Source: Phragmites australis
Taxonomy: Eukaryota > Streptophyta > Magnoliopsida > Poales > Poaceae
Reading direction: 5' to 3'
DNA: 64,000 nucleotides
Assembly (NCBI RefSeq): GCF_958298935.1
Contig: NC_084943.1
Coordinates: forward strand, 14,005,001 to 14,069,000
The translations under genes were made by a program, and so were the position numbers. Of the stretch, positions 1-10,559 are shown piece after piece. The notes beneath the pieces are model-generated. The model did not search any database and was not told where the DNA came from. It saw nothing but the letters and a program-made list of their open reading frames with translations. Numbering within the stretch: position 1 is the first letter of the stretch; every line of letters starts with the position of its first letter.

Positions 1-110
1 AGACTGTGAAGCTCTCTTGAGTTGTGGTGCGGGACTATTCTTGGTAGGCTGTGGTGTGAGTTTCTTCTTGTTGAGTTATGGTGTGGTATTGATTTTAGAT
101 TTCTCAGCTT

Positions 111-1959
111 TTAGGGTAGTAGATGTGATGAAAACAGTCTTACTCTCCCATTGTAAGCCACCCTCTCAAAACCCAACCCAAGAGCCAAACCCGCCTTATC
201 GGCACACATCTTGGTCTTAGCCAAGATCAAATTAATTTTGCCATTGCCTTCTGAGCATTTCTTCACTAGAGAAAGGAGATACTCATTTTTGGCTAAAAGC
301 TTCTCAACTTGCCCTCTAACCCAGCTGAGTTTGTCCTGAAAGATGATGCAGGTGAGACAATTCGACTGCACATCCTTTGAACTCCCAGCACTCTCCAATC
401 TAGATTCCAACTTCTTGATGCACACTGCTTTCAGTTCAACATCCTTTGCAAGCAAAGGGCAATCCATGCAGGCGCCTAAGAGAGTGGATCTAGACTCCTC
501 CTCAGAGAGCTTCTTCTTAGCAGTCTCAAGTCAATTGACAACTTGAGCATGCAAAGTATGAAGCTTGGCAAGTTCTGTCATAACAACCAAACAACTCTCA
601 CACTCCTCATCATCACGCCTAGACTAAAAAATGCAAGCTTAGAAGAAACACTCATACTTAGGCCTAAACTCCTTCAACTCATGTACAACTTTATTAAGTA
701 ACCTATCCAGGCTAACGAGTGCATCATTCAAGGTATCGAATTGGATGGAAAGCTGATTGTAGGAAGGTAATACCTCGGAGGGATTCAAGGTATCGATTTG
801 GATGGAAAGTTGTCGTTGTTGTCGTCCGCCATGAAGCAGAGGCTAGTGAGGTCCTTAGCATTCTTCTTGCTCTTCACTTGTGGTTCATCCTCCTTTGAGC
901 TCTCCTCCTCGCTTGAAGAAGTGTCGATGTTGCTGAGAGTTGCCCCGAACGCCCTAGAAGCCGACTTGGTCGTCTTCTTTGCCATCTTATCACGGTTCTT
1001 CTTGAAAAATAGCTTCTTGTTCTCCTTCTTGTGCTTGTCATAGTCATGGTCGTGGTCTTCCTTCTTCTTGAGCTTAGGGCAGTCCGCCTTGGAGTGGGTG
1101 GTGTCACCACACTCAAAGCAGGCATGGGAACTTCCCTTACTCTGGTCTCAACGGTTGTTGTAGAAGTAGATGAATTTCTTCATGATCAGTGCAAGATCCT
1201 CATCATCAAGCACACCCATATGCTCCTCTATAATAGAGACCAAGGAAGACAAAACAAATCCACCAGATAAAAGTGTTAGCATAAGAAACACCAACTCCAG
1301 ACTGGTTGCCACCACTAGGTTCGGAAACTAACACCATGTTCTAAGATAGGGGGTTTCTGAGACCAATCCGAGCCGCTTTGGCTATCTCGGTAGACTTGAG
1401 CTTGCTGTAGAGTTCATCACAAGTTAACATGTCGTAACTTGATGACTCTTCAATGCTTAAGATCTTCACTTCCCATATGCTACAATCTAGAGTATAGAGA
1501 AGTTTGATCGCTCTCTCGAATAGGACAAAACACCAGTTGATCGAAGATTGCTAACAATTCCATCAAAGTGAGCATATATGGCATCCAAAAACTCTCTGGG
1601 GTCTTACACAAACATTTGATATTCTTGATTGTATGTACTTTGACGTTTGGACTTATAATCTGATTAGTGCCTTCATGAAAGATATTCAGAGTAGTCCAGA
1701 TCTTCTGAGCAGTACGGAGGTGCTGAACCCTATCAAACTCATTCCGACTCAGACTTGTGAACAAAATATTTCTCGCCTTGTTGTTGGCCTCATACTGTTC
1801 GATTTGAACCTGAGTTATGCGAGCAACAGAGATCTCGTAGTTGGAATCAACTACCTCGCAAATTCCACTTTCTTGGCTTAAGAGATAAGCCTCTATGCGC
1901 ACCTTCCAGTATGAAAAATTACGGCCATCAAACAACAGAATCTTCCCACTTCTCTCCAT
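111..1959 (-). pseudogene. Copia gag (element I), interrupted by stops
   Basis: Retrotransposon capsid/nucleocapsid gene. From 1959 to 1480 the translation (start MERSGKILLFDGRNFSYWK) has the look of a copia gag N-terminus of the DUF4219/UBN2 type, with the W-x-V/I-x-I-x-A-Y pattern. The frame is then lost and returns around 1125-785, where a CCHC zinc knuckle is legible (CFECG, then H and C with CX2CX4HX4C spacing, coded by 1120 to 1079), followed by a lysine- and serine-rich acidic stretch. A further coiled, leucine- and lysine-rich piece is readable at 467-111. The breaks make a functional product unlikely. The gene would encode particle proteins and pack the element RNA if intact. Confidence 0.7.
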
Positions 1960-2007
1960 ATCGCATACGGATCACAAAGCCAGTTAAGGTTAAGAGGTGA
2001 TCAAACT

Positions 2008-2020
2008 GGCTCTGATACCA
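2008..2020 (-). other. Primer-binding site of copia element I
   Basis: On the minus strand the bases TGGTATCAGAGCC follow the LTR after a 2-base gap. This is the usual plant copia primer-binding site, complementary to the 3' end of initiator tRNA-Met. It fixes both the strand and the inner LTR edge. Confidence 0.88.
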
Positions 2021-2022
2021 AT

Positions 2023-3484
2023 TGTAGGAATGAGATTGACGACTAGAGGGGGGTGAATAGGCGCCTCAATAAATTTCTTACAAAATCGATGGCCTTCCCC
2101 TATTTGGATCACCTAATGCACCATAAACTCAAGTGGAAGCAGAAATAGAGAGAAGTTTTAACAAGAGAAAATTGAGACAATATGACTCCAAGGATGGTAT
2201 ATGAACCATAAATTCTATTTAAGATCAATCCATGTGTCTTAGTACTCGAAAGATCACAACTTGCAAAGAAACAAGAAAATGAACACTAAGCAATGAAACT
2301 CTACAAGTTGATTATATAAAGACAAGAGAATTTAAGACCCCATCATATAAGCGTGTGTATGCGAATTTTATACCTCTAGCAGCAAGAAGAATGATCTCAC
2401 AAGGTGCTGAAATTTCAGCCTAAAAAACCAAAACGAAAATCAAAACCGGAAACTGAAAAACTTGCAAATTTACAAAGGAACTAATAGAGGGAAACTAGAA
2501 GAAGGGAAATTCAAGCATATGCAAAAACATTCATTACTCAAAAAGCCCTTCTTTAGGTGGATTACAAAAATTTATCTCTCAAAACTCTCACATATTATAT
2601 AGGCTAATCACTCATCCTTCTCTCCTCTCCCTAGCTCTGAGCTCTCAAATGGGTGGTATAAGGGGCTCAAACTCTTTCATAGCCCTACCGTCTGTGATCC
2701 ATGAATCTCTGATCAATACTCTATTTATAGACCTAGGAAACTTAACCCTTAAGTTTTTTAGCTTTTTCCCAAAATACACCTCTCTTGTAGTACACTCCTA
2801 CCTACCACCAATGGCATTTCGGTCAAGTTTCTTCTCCATTCATCGAACGGTTGCGACGCCTTCATGACTTAGCTTTACCTCGACGCAAGCTTTGCGATGG
2901 TGCCACGTACTCCTCCAGTTCTCCCACGGTTTTGAGGCTAAACCGTGAAACCGCTTGCATGCTTCTCAAAGCATGACTCATCGCCTTGCTTACACCTTAA
3001 GCAAGAGTTTTGATGTCGACACGTGTACTCTGTCATGCGATCCTAACCATCAAGTCTCTCCCGCTCCCAATTCCTCGGACCGCCTTGTCACTTGCACCGG
3101 CATCTCCTTCGCTTGACTTTGTTAATATGTCGTCTCCATCCATCTTTCATGCTTTGCTTGACCTCCACGTGTTAATCTAGGATCACCCTTGACTCTGCCC
3201 AGTCTCCTTGATTATCCAGCACCAAGCACTCCGTTTGGCTCCGATCATCCCACCGTCGACCGTCAAGTTGCATCTATCACCTGCACACAATGAGACAAGC
3301 AAACACATGCCACCAACTCCAATTGCAGTTAGTCCATAATCAATATACTCAAATAAAATCCTAAATCAATTCAAATCACATCAAAACTCATGTAAAATCG
3401 AAGATCATCAAGCCAAATAAATAACAATGTCAATCACTCATCACAAGCAAACTAAGATATATTTCAACTTGATTTCTTACATCA
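2023..3484 (-). repeat. 5' LTR of copia element I
   Basis: The plus strand reads TGTAGGAATG at the inner edge and ends in TTCTTACATCA at the outer edge, so the LTR has the expected TG..CA ends. The inner edge is set by the adjacent primer-binding site; the outer edge (3484) is inferred from the TG..CA rule and could be off by a few bases. Length is about 1,462 bp. No gene is seen inside; the short frames at 2649-2867 are not credible. Confidence 0.7.
2721..2730 (-). promoter_or_regulatory. TATA box of copia LTR
   Basis: CTATAAATAG on the minus strand, inside the LTR about 0.75 kb from its outer edge, is the best TATA box in this LTR. A weaker TATATAA lies at 2596-2602. It would drive the element's genomic RNA leftwards. 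Confidence 0.55.
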
Positions 3485-4109
3485 CCTCACACGCCTTAGT
3501 GTTTTTTATTGCGACAGTGGAGTCGTGGAGCACCGACCATCAAACTTTCCTCTATCATGCAGCCTTGACCGACCACTAACAAGAGATGTGGCACATTTCC
3601 TATGCCACAATCCCCTCCACCTTCAGCGTCGACCCTGCTCCACAGTCCCTTCGCCTACACAATTGTTGAATGTTCATCGACATCGTTCCCACAACGCCGC
3701 CAATTGTCTTCCACCGCCACCACTCCTCTGGATCTGGATGCCCCTACTCCATCCTGCCCACCGGCACCACCAACGTTGGACCAGCTTTCCTACTTGATGA
3801 CCCCTCTAATACTCAAACCCTAATGGCCGTAGCCGGTTGATACGGCTGTACGTCAGGGTTCGGTAGGGTGAGACGAGGAGGAAGAGAATAACTGCAATCA
3901 TTCATTACTATCAAAGGTAAGTGGGTTAAGGTTAGAAATTAGTTGACCGATTTATAGAAATTTCCCGCCTGCAGCAGCACGTGCTCGCGCGATACGTCCT
4001 ATCGAACAGTAGGACATAGTCCTGTGGTCCTAATGGGCCAACAAAAGCGCTCGGAGTGCATTCGGCCGACATGCCATTTTCGGGCGACAAGTTCCGGCCA
4101 TGTACCCCG
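3485..4109. other. Intergenic DNA between copia I and the MULE; nothing identified
   Basis: I find no gene or recognisable repeat here. Two overlapping frames (3525-3823) are proline- and histidine-rich, have no domain and no second exon, and look like chance frames in GC-rich DNA. The stretch ends at the target duplication of the MULE. Confidence 0.5.
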
Positions 4110-4118
4110 TCGAAGAAG
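4110..4118. repeat. 9-bp target-site duplication, left copy
   Basis: TCGAAGAAG directly abuts the left MULE terminus. The same nine bases abut the right terminus at 9942-9950. Confidence 0.93.
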
Positions 4119-4372
4119 GAGTTTTTTTATTTTTATATATTTTTTAGTTAAAATTTAAATAAATAGATTTCCGGCAAAAATATTTACAAAACTAGGCACC
4201 CGCCGCCCTCTGAGAGGGCGGTTACGGGTCCTAACCGCCCCCTGAGAGGGCGGTAGGCCTAACCACCCCCTCAGAGGGTGGCTGGGGCCTTCCCGCCCGG
4301 CCCACGCGCTTACCGCCCCCTGAGGGGGCGGGTAGAGCTCCTTACCGCCCTCTCAGGGGGCGGTAAGGGCTC
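4119..4372 (+). repeat. Left terminal inverted repeat of the MULE with palindromic units
   Basis: The first 85 or so bases are AT-rich (GAGTTTTTTTATTTTTATA and on) and match the reverse complement of the right end. They are followed by five imperfect copies of a palindrome of the form CCGCCCTCTGAGAGGGCGG, near 4203, 4230, 4262, 4311 and 4340. Similarity to the right end is clear to about 4275 and then becomes repeat-like, so the inner edge is approximate. Confidence 0.85.
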
Positions 4373-4416
4373 CGCCCACCCCGCCACGCCGTACCAGCCC
4401 CCTGCGCCCTCTCGGC

Positions 4417-4424
4417 TATAAATA
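4417..4424 (+). promoter_or_regulatory. TATA box for the MULE transposase gene
   Basis: TATAAATA in the context CGGCTATAAATAGCC, just inside the left inverted end and about 500 bp upstream of the transposase start. A likely 5'-UTR intron follows (donor GTAATT at 4568, acceptor CCAG ending at 4916). Confidence 0.65.
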
Positions 4425-4918
4425 GCCCAAAAAATGGAGAAAAAACTCATAAAATTCGAAAAAGTGAAATTTGAGAAGAGAGGGAAGTAGAGAGGAGAGG
4501 AGAGGGGAGGAAGAGAGGTCGGCGAAGCCCTGCTGCATTTGGGCTGTGGATTGAAGAAAAAATTCAGGTAATTTTTTTTCCTTTTTATTTTTGTTTAATT
4601 AGTTCAGTAGTAGTATATGACATAGATTTTAGACATTTATGACCTAGGGTTTAGAAAATTGTCAAATTTAGTTAGAAAATGGTACGATAGCAGTTAAATA
4701 TAGAATATTATTTTTAGTATATTATTTTTAGTATATTATTTTCAGTATGTTATTTGTAGTATATAGTTTTTAGTATATTATTTGTACCTGCGGACGTATG
4801 AGGAAACATTAGATAATAATTTGCGAACAAAGGGTAGCATTTAAAAACTATTTTATCCGATAATCAGAAATATAGTTTGTTGTCTTAACATGGGTTATAT
4901 TTGCGGGTGTTTCCAGGG

Positions 4919-6396
4919 ATGGCAGATAAATTAAATTTTCAGATATATTATGGTGAGGGTGAAATTAGGTACGGTCCAAACGGTGTAGATCTCTCTGGAT
5001 TTCATTATGTCATGAAGGGACTTAGTACGGCTAATGAGAGGACTATTGTGGGTGTATGCAAATGGCTCATGCGATTTTCCAACTGGATCCACAGCAATAT
5101 GAGCTGAAGTTGAAAGGTGTTCTGAGCCGTGCTAGTCAGGGATACTTTGGTGAGCTTGTTCCCATCGAAGCCACATCAACTTGGAGGCAGTATGTAGATA
5201 TATGCTGTGAACGTGGCCTGCCGCTTGTTTTATTAGCTGAGACGTACGTGAAAGATCAAAATGAGGTGAACTCTGCAGAAGCAGTAGCAGGACCAAGTGA
5301 GGCAGTGGAAGATGAGTCAGAGGCGGCTAATGTAGGGTCCAGGGAGGAGGTTGGTGATGTTCCAGAGCTGCAGCCGATGGGTGTAGCTGATGAAGGGGAG
5401 CACATCCCTAGCATAATTGAAGATATGGATTTGGAGGCTGAAGAGTTGGACGAAGGCCTTGCCGATGGGGATTCGTCTGATGAGGAGGCTAATGCTCCAG
5501 TTCCTGCAGAGTGGCGGGATCAAGAATTTTCGAAGTTGGTGGTTAGCGAGGCTGACCAGACACCGTGGCAGTACCATGAGAATGAGGTGTCACAGGGTGC
5601 TATGTACCCTACAAAAGAGGCAGTTATTGATGCAGTGAAATTCTGGTTGTTGTCTCTTCGTAGGCAATTCAAGGTTGTTAAATCAAGTAAAAGAGAGTAT
5701 GATGTGAAGTGCTTGGTTCCTCAGTGCCCTTGGCGGGTGCACGCATTCAAAGGGAAATGGGCAGACTACTGGCAATGCTCAATAGTTAAGGAACATAATT
5801 GTCACATTGAGGAAATAGAGTTCGCCCACCGGAACCTGTCTTCTGCTTTCATTGCAAATGTTATGTACGGAGAGATTGTGGACAACCTAAGATATGAGCT
5901 ACGATCAATAATCCGTGCTATTGAGCAAAGGTTCCAGTACACAATAAACTATGCGAAGGCATGGAGGGCGAAACAAAAGGCTATTGAGATGAGGTTCGGT
6001 ACATATGAAGATTCGTATCACAATCTACCTCGTCAATTAGCCACAATTTGTGCAAGAAATCCAGGCAGCTACTATGATATAAAGCATTACCCCTCTACTG
6101 ATGTGGAGTACAGCGGAAAAAGAGTGTTGCAGCGTGCTTTCTTTGCATTCGGTGCAACTATCAAAGCATTTAGATATTGCCAACCCATCATATGCCTAGA
6201 TGGAACATTCCTGACTGGGAAGTACAAAGGACAGATTTTGTCTGCAATAGGGGTCGACGGTAACAACCAAGTCCTGCCACTAGGGTTTGCGTTCGTGGAG
6301 AGTGAGAACGGGGACAGCTGGTATTGGTTCCTAGAGCGGGTGAAGCATGCAATTGTTCTTGACCGACCAGATGTGTGTCTCATCCATGATAGATAA
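4919..6396 (+). pseudogene. MURA-like (MuDR family) transposase, frameshifted and truncated
   Basis: Would cut and insert the element at its inverted ends. The ATG at 4919 follows a plausible intron acceptor. The first frame runs to about 5078; the matching continuation is in another frame from about 5079, most simply a one-base loss. The second frame (446 codons from 5056) shows an acidic linker, then a MuDR-type DNA-binding region (about 5600-5820, CLVPQC and HNCH metal-binding pattern) and the start of the MULE catalytic domain (about 6180-6390, CLDGTFLTGKYKG and later DSWYWFLERV). Translation stops at a TAA at 6394 just after HDR, the second catalytic acid. About 17 further codons of transposase-like sequence follow, then similarity ends, so the part that should carry the third acidic residue is missing. 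Confidence 0.88.
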
Positions 6397-6522
6397 GCAG
6401 GATTGTTGCAGGCTTTGCTGGATATGCAACACGGTAGCATGCGACGGTACGTATTTTACATTAACAGTTCCGTCCGTACTATGTTAGTCGCTGAATATTT
6501 GTATTCATGTTTGTCACTCAGC

Positions 6523-8251
6523 CACACTGGGCCCACGAGCAGCCTCGCAGTGCGTACGAGCATTTTTGTACCCAGTTCGACAGCCTACGTCCCAACGATG
6601 TGGTATGGGAGCCATACAGCGTTCGGTCCGTGCATACACGGGCAGGGTTGGGTTTGTCACCCTTGTGCACCCACGACGAGAAGTACTGGCTCACCAAGAC
6701 GCCCCTTGTCTTCGACATCTACGTCGAAGAGTACTCACCGCACCGCGTCATACAGCAGTTTGGTCGTCACCAGGCATTCCCGGTCGTCCCCATCCGTACC
6801 GTCCCTTTGCAAGTCCACAGGTACACTTGCAAAGTTATAGTTTGAGCAACCTTCAGTTCAGTTTGACTTACATTTGCCTTGGTATGAATGCAGGTACACA
6901 CGGAAAGGCCAGCCAGCTGGCAACCTCTGGGCAGACCGCTTGGCCCCTTACATGGCAACATGGGCCCAAGCGCTATAGGACGTCGTTGATGAGGCGCGTC
7001 CCCACACCGAGGGGAACTTCAGGGAGTACCTACGGTGGTACGTGCCACGTACTCGGACACGTGTCACCTACACCCCTGAGGATGTCCGAGCCCACGTCGC
7101 ATCGACAACGGAGACATACCCGGTGCATTGGGACGAGGACGCCGCTTTAGCAGTAAGTAACTTTTTGAAGTCCATACTCCATATTGAATGAACATAACCG
7201 TATACTTCAATTGTTCACTTTTGTTCGTATCCGCAGACAGATATCATTTATGATGTAAATAGGGATGTAGCTCCTGCCATGGAACGCGTCCGGCAAGGGC
7301 ATCACCTAAGTGCGTCGGATGTTGCGAGCTTCATTAGACGGGTTTTCGACAAGACAACGCGCGCCTTGAAGCTCACCTCCTGCCGATCTAGCACAGATGT
7401 AGCAGGGCCGCCTCCCAGGATGAGTGGTGTACACGCCGAGTCGTCTCGGCCGTCAGATGTGCACCGACGTTCCTCAGTGTCGGCACCCACACGACCCCTT
7501 CTATCACGTCCTGGAGGGTCCGAGCAACATGGTACGAATTATACTTTTGAATAATATTGACCAATATCTTTTACTTATTGTTATTAAATATTCATTAGGT
7601 CTGTCTGCACAAGTCTCGACGCAGCCTCGCAGATCGAGCCCTGTGCGTCCACAGTCAGGTACTCCGGGAACTCTTCTTCCTACTTTCTAATACTTTCAGC
7701 ATAATAAGTTAGAACTGTGCTCAGGTTATTTCGGTGACGAGGCCGGTCCGTCTTCGGCGGCCCCACGCCCTACCCCCCCGCAACGTACTACGGCACGTCA
7801 GCGTGGCCTTCTTCTGCTACACCGTCGTACCACGCAGGTACAATTATACATTTTTTACTACTTTCAAAACCATATTGTTCGTATCTAACGTAATTATTTG
7901 TTCACAGGCCCCTCCAGCCAGTACACATGGATGCCTGCCGAGCCTTCACAGTCCTCCTACCCTAGTCAGGAGGATGAGGCTGGCCCCGACACCGCATACG
8001 ACATCGTCCGTGACTTCTTCGGGGGCACACCTGACTACGACGTTCTTCAGCGGTCCCAGGTTTCCAGTGCACCACTTCGGACACAGCCCACGCACGACGA
8101 TCCCTCGACACCGGTGGTCCCTACTAGGCCTACCAGACACGTCGGCCCACCCGACCCCCTCACCTACTCCAAGGGTCACGTGAGGGTTAACCAGCGGCAT
8201 CGAGACCACGATGGGGCGCACGGGCGACGGCAACGAGGGAGGCATGAGTAG
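6523..8251 (+). pseudogene. Plant mobile domain (PMD, aminotransferase-like) gene carried by the MULE
   Basis: Matches the plant mobile domain known from MAIN-like proteins and PP7 long forms, which plant transposons often carry; the biochemical role is unknown. The first exon (to 6820) has the family look: WEPYSVRSVHTRAGLGLSPL, then YWLTKTPLVFDIYVEEYSP and HRVIQQFGRHQ. Spliced exons can be read at 6894-7152, 7237-7531, 7599-7658, 7725-7837 and 7908-8251, each with GT..AG borders, ending in a TAG. One in-frame stop lies in exon 2 (about 6975) and the frame slips in exon 5 (about 7750), so it is a pseudogene. It follows the truncated transposase directly, so it was either a fusion partner or brought next to it by a deletion. 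Confidence 0.8.
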
Positions 8252-8650
8252 CATTTTACATTTTATGTAACTAACATATGCATATTCGCTTCGTGATGTA
8301 CTCCTATGTATTAAGACACGTTCACTTTGTATGGTCGACTTAGCATTTCGTAAATGCATTTCATATTCAGACACGTTCAATGAAGAAGTGACCACAGCAC
8401 TAAACTTTAACCATGACTTGACAACACATGCCTCATGCCGCAGGCTTTAAACAAGATGTGCCAACATTACCCAGCTTTTTCAAATCAGTAAATGACAACA
8501 CAGGTACCAATAAACAGGGAATCTCTGACCATGGGCAATGACAAAACTTTCCCATTCTTCAAGATGGAATCCGATGCTCCTCCCAGCAGCTACGCCCATG
8601 CCCTCACTCCTTTCTTCAAGAGCGAATCCAATGCTCTTGCCTCCCCCAAC

Positions 8651-8658
8651 TATAAATA
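8651..8658 (+). promoter_or_regulatory. TATA box upstream of the GRF-finger gene
   Basis: TATAAATA in the context CAACTATAAATAGCC, 54 bp upstream of the ATG at 8712. It suggests the small gene is a separate transcription unit. Confidence 0.6.
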
Positions 8659-8711
8659 GCCGAACCTCCTTATGGTGAAGCATCGCTCATTTCTCATATC
8701 TCTCAAGGGCA

Positions 8712-9308
8712 ATGTTTTTCTCAGCTCCATCGAGCCCACCAAAGAAACATTGGGGGACTACCATACCTGAAGGTCTCGAACCACCAATGTGCTTCTGTGG
8801 TGACCTTCGTAAGCTCCACGAGTCGCAGGACATCTTATACACCTATGGACTGCGCTTCTTCATGTGTGCCAACTACGAGTATGACAAGCCTCGCCATGCA
8901 ACAACTGGTTATCGACCGGTACGGTAACAGATATCCGCCTCATCTCTTCCGATTACGCACCCTCTTTTACTAACCGCTCATCTTGTTCCATTTGTTCAGT
9001 CCCCTCCACCGCTCTGTGATTTTATTCAGTGGCTCGACAATGAGCAAAATGACTCACAGAAGCTGTGGGTCGACATGAACATGAGGTGGAGAAGGGAAGC
9101 CTACGCACGTCGCGAGTACGAACAACAGCAAGAGGAGCTTCGCCTCAAGCGGGAGGAAGAAGAGCGTATGAGGAAGGCGGCCCACAACCGTACCGTGGCT
9201 CAGGCTCGAGAGGCTAAGAGGGAAAGGAAGAGGGAGAGAGCCCGCTGTGCTAAGGCGGCAGGTCCCGATGCCCTCCGAAAGGGAAAGTATCCTAGATGCA
9301 CGCAGTAG
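8712..9308 (+). CDS. GRF-type zinc-finger protein, second MULE gene (exons 8712-8918, 9000-9308)
   Basis: A 171-residue protein with no break when one 81-bp intron (GTACGG..TTCAG) is removed; exon 1 is exactly 69 codons. The N-terminus carries MCFCGDL, then GLRFFMCANYEYD, and exon 2 opens with PLCDFIQWLD. Together these give the CxC..C..C(x)F(x)xW spacing of a GRF zinc finger, a nucleic-acid-binding fold. The C-terminus is a long charged helix rich in Arg, Glu and Lys (coiled coil, about residues 85-155) ending in KYPRCTQ. The intact state beside two broken neighbours is notable. Its role in the element is unknown; an accessory DNA- or RNA-binding function, comparable in position only to MURB of MuDR, is a guess. 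Confidence 0.75.
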
Positions 9309-9680
9309 AGAGTACCTAATGTAACCCGACATACTTTCCTTCCCTAAAGCATGTTATGATTAGGATCGGCGCACTAATAAGTAGGTCTTAGTGCGAACCG
9401 TACATGCCACCTTTGTTTCCTCATCGTGTCGTCGCGGTTACAGTGTATTGTAATGTTTTCACCATGTGTTCAATAGTATGTTTGTCCTCGTTCCCACCCC
9501 ATACCCACGTAAAATGCTGCAACTACTAATTATTGATTTTTTCTCCCGTTATTACATAACCTACTCCAAATTTAATTTCTTAATTTCCTTAGACCCCTTC
9601 ATTTTTTATTTCTTTCATTACAAAAATAATACATTTTTAGAGGATAAACTGAAAAAAAATTAATTTTACAGGAAAAAATA

Positions 9681-9941
9681 GCCCTAGCCGAGAGGGCGGC
9701 TAGGGCTAACCGCCCCCCAGGGCCTAACCGCCCCCTGAGAGGGCGGTTAGCCCCTCTTGCCGCCCTCTGAGGGGGCGGTTAGGCCTACCGCCCTCTCAAA
9801 GGGCGGTTAGGACTCGTACCCGCCCTCTTAGAGGGCTGCAGCCCCATGAGAAGGTTGCGGGCGCCTAGTTTTGTAAATTTTTCCACCGAGAATCTATTTA
9901 TTTAAATTTTAACTAAAAAAATATAAAAATAGAAAAAACTC
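9681..9941 (-). repeat. Right terminal inverted repeat of the MULE with palindromic units
   Basis: Reverse complement of the left end: the same AT-rich outer segment, then five or six palindromic GC units (near 9681, 9728, 9756, 9787 and 9822). Unit number and order differ from the left end, as expected if the units expand and contract separately. Confidence 0.85.
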
Positions 9942-9950
9942 TCGAAGAAG
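9942..9950. repeat. 9-bp target-site duplication, right copy
   Basis: TCGAAGAAG, identical to 4110-4118, directly after the right MULE terminus. Confidence 0.93.
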
Positions 9951-10105
9951 TGCTGCCTTGTCATGCCAGGCCGCCATGCCGCGGGCTGGCCCAGAAAAGC
10001 TGCGAAAAGCCTAGACCTAATCCGATCAGATGAACAGATATATAAATACTAATAACAAGAGCAGGTACGTGTGGGGTTGTTCACAAGTTAGCCAGAGAAA
10101 ATGCT
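9951..10105. other. Short unannotated stretch right of the MULE
   Basis: Flanking DNA of the MULE target. No gene or recognisable repeat seen. Confidence 0.4.
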
Positions 10106-10311
10106 TGTGTAATCATCATGTTTCCATTAGGAGTTGGGATGTCACATCTTGCACCAACGATCAAGAGCCCATTCAGTAGGCGCAAGTCTGGTCTTAGATA
10201 CATGAGCGTGTGTAATCATCATGTTTCCATTAGGAGTTGGGATGTCACATCTTGCACTAACGATCAAGAGCCCATTCAGTAGGCGCAAGTCTGGTCTTAG
10301 ATACATAAGCG
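10106..10311 (+). repeat. 103-bp tandem duplication
   Basis: Two copies (10106-10208 and 10209-10311) of a 103-bp unit containing CATCATGTTTCCATTAGG. They differ at only a few bases (for example CACC against CACT and CATGAG against CATAAG), so the duplication is young. There is no coding content; frames on the minus strand here are chance. Confidence 0.9.
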
Positions 10312-10559
10312 TGAGTATACATGTGATGATATAAATGTATGAATTCGTATAAGTATTGTACTGGGTAAAAAAAACCCATTCCGTGAATAATGGTCTGACC
10401 CTTACCACGGAATCAATCAGACAATTAATATTTAATTCCGCAAAACACCTGCAGTTACGTTAATATAGAGAAAATGACTCTATCAGTCTATAATCATAAT
10501 TTTAGTGATTAATAACAATATAGTTAATGTGAGTAACATGTTTGTTAAAAATATATGCT

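Larger units (their letters stand above)
1..3484 (-). mobile_element. Ty1/copia element I, 5' part (LTR, PBS, gag); runs off the left edge
   Basis: A minus-strand copia retrotransposon whose 5' end lies at 3484. Reading leftwards there is a 1.46-kb LTR (3484 to 2023), a primer-binding site matching the 3' end of initiator tRNA-Met, then a gag reading frame broken by stops and ending in a CCHC knuckle. Protease, integrase and RT would lie left of base 1. Gag type, the LTR edge with its stretch of Gs and the large LTR suggest a SIRE/Maximus-like lineage, which is an inference. The target duplication cannot be tested because the other LTR is outside the window. Confidence 0.8.
4119..9941 (+). 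mobile_element. Mutator-like element with transposase, plant mobile domain and GRF-finger genes
   Basis: A 5,823-bp class II element. Both ends read GAGTTTTTT inwards and are flanked by the identical 9-bp sequence TCGAAGAAG (4110-4118 and 9942-9950), the duplication size of Mutator-like elements. Inverted ends of about 180-250 bp contain runs of GC-rich palindromes. Inside, on the plus strand, are a MURA-like transposase with a frameshift and a stop, a multi-exon plant-mobile-domain gene with a stop and frame slips, and a two-exon GRF-type zinc-finger gene that reads through. The element cannot supply its own transposase, but the perfect target duplication points to a fairly recent insertion. 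Confidence 0.93.

Noticed and set aside
3525..3823. Proline- and histidine-rich frames
   Set aside because: No domain, no splice partner, overlapping alternatives; a chance product of GC-rich DNA.
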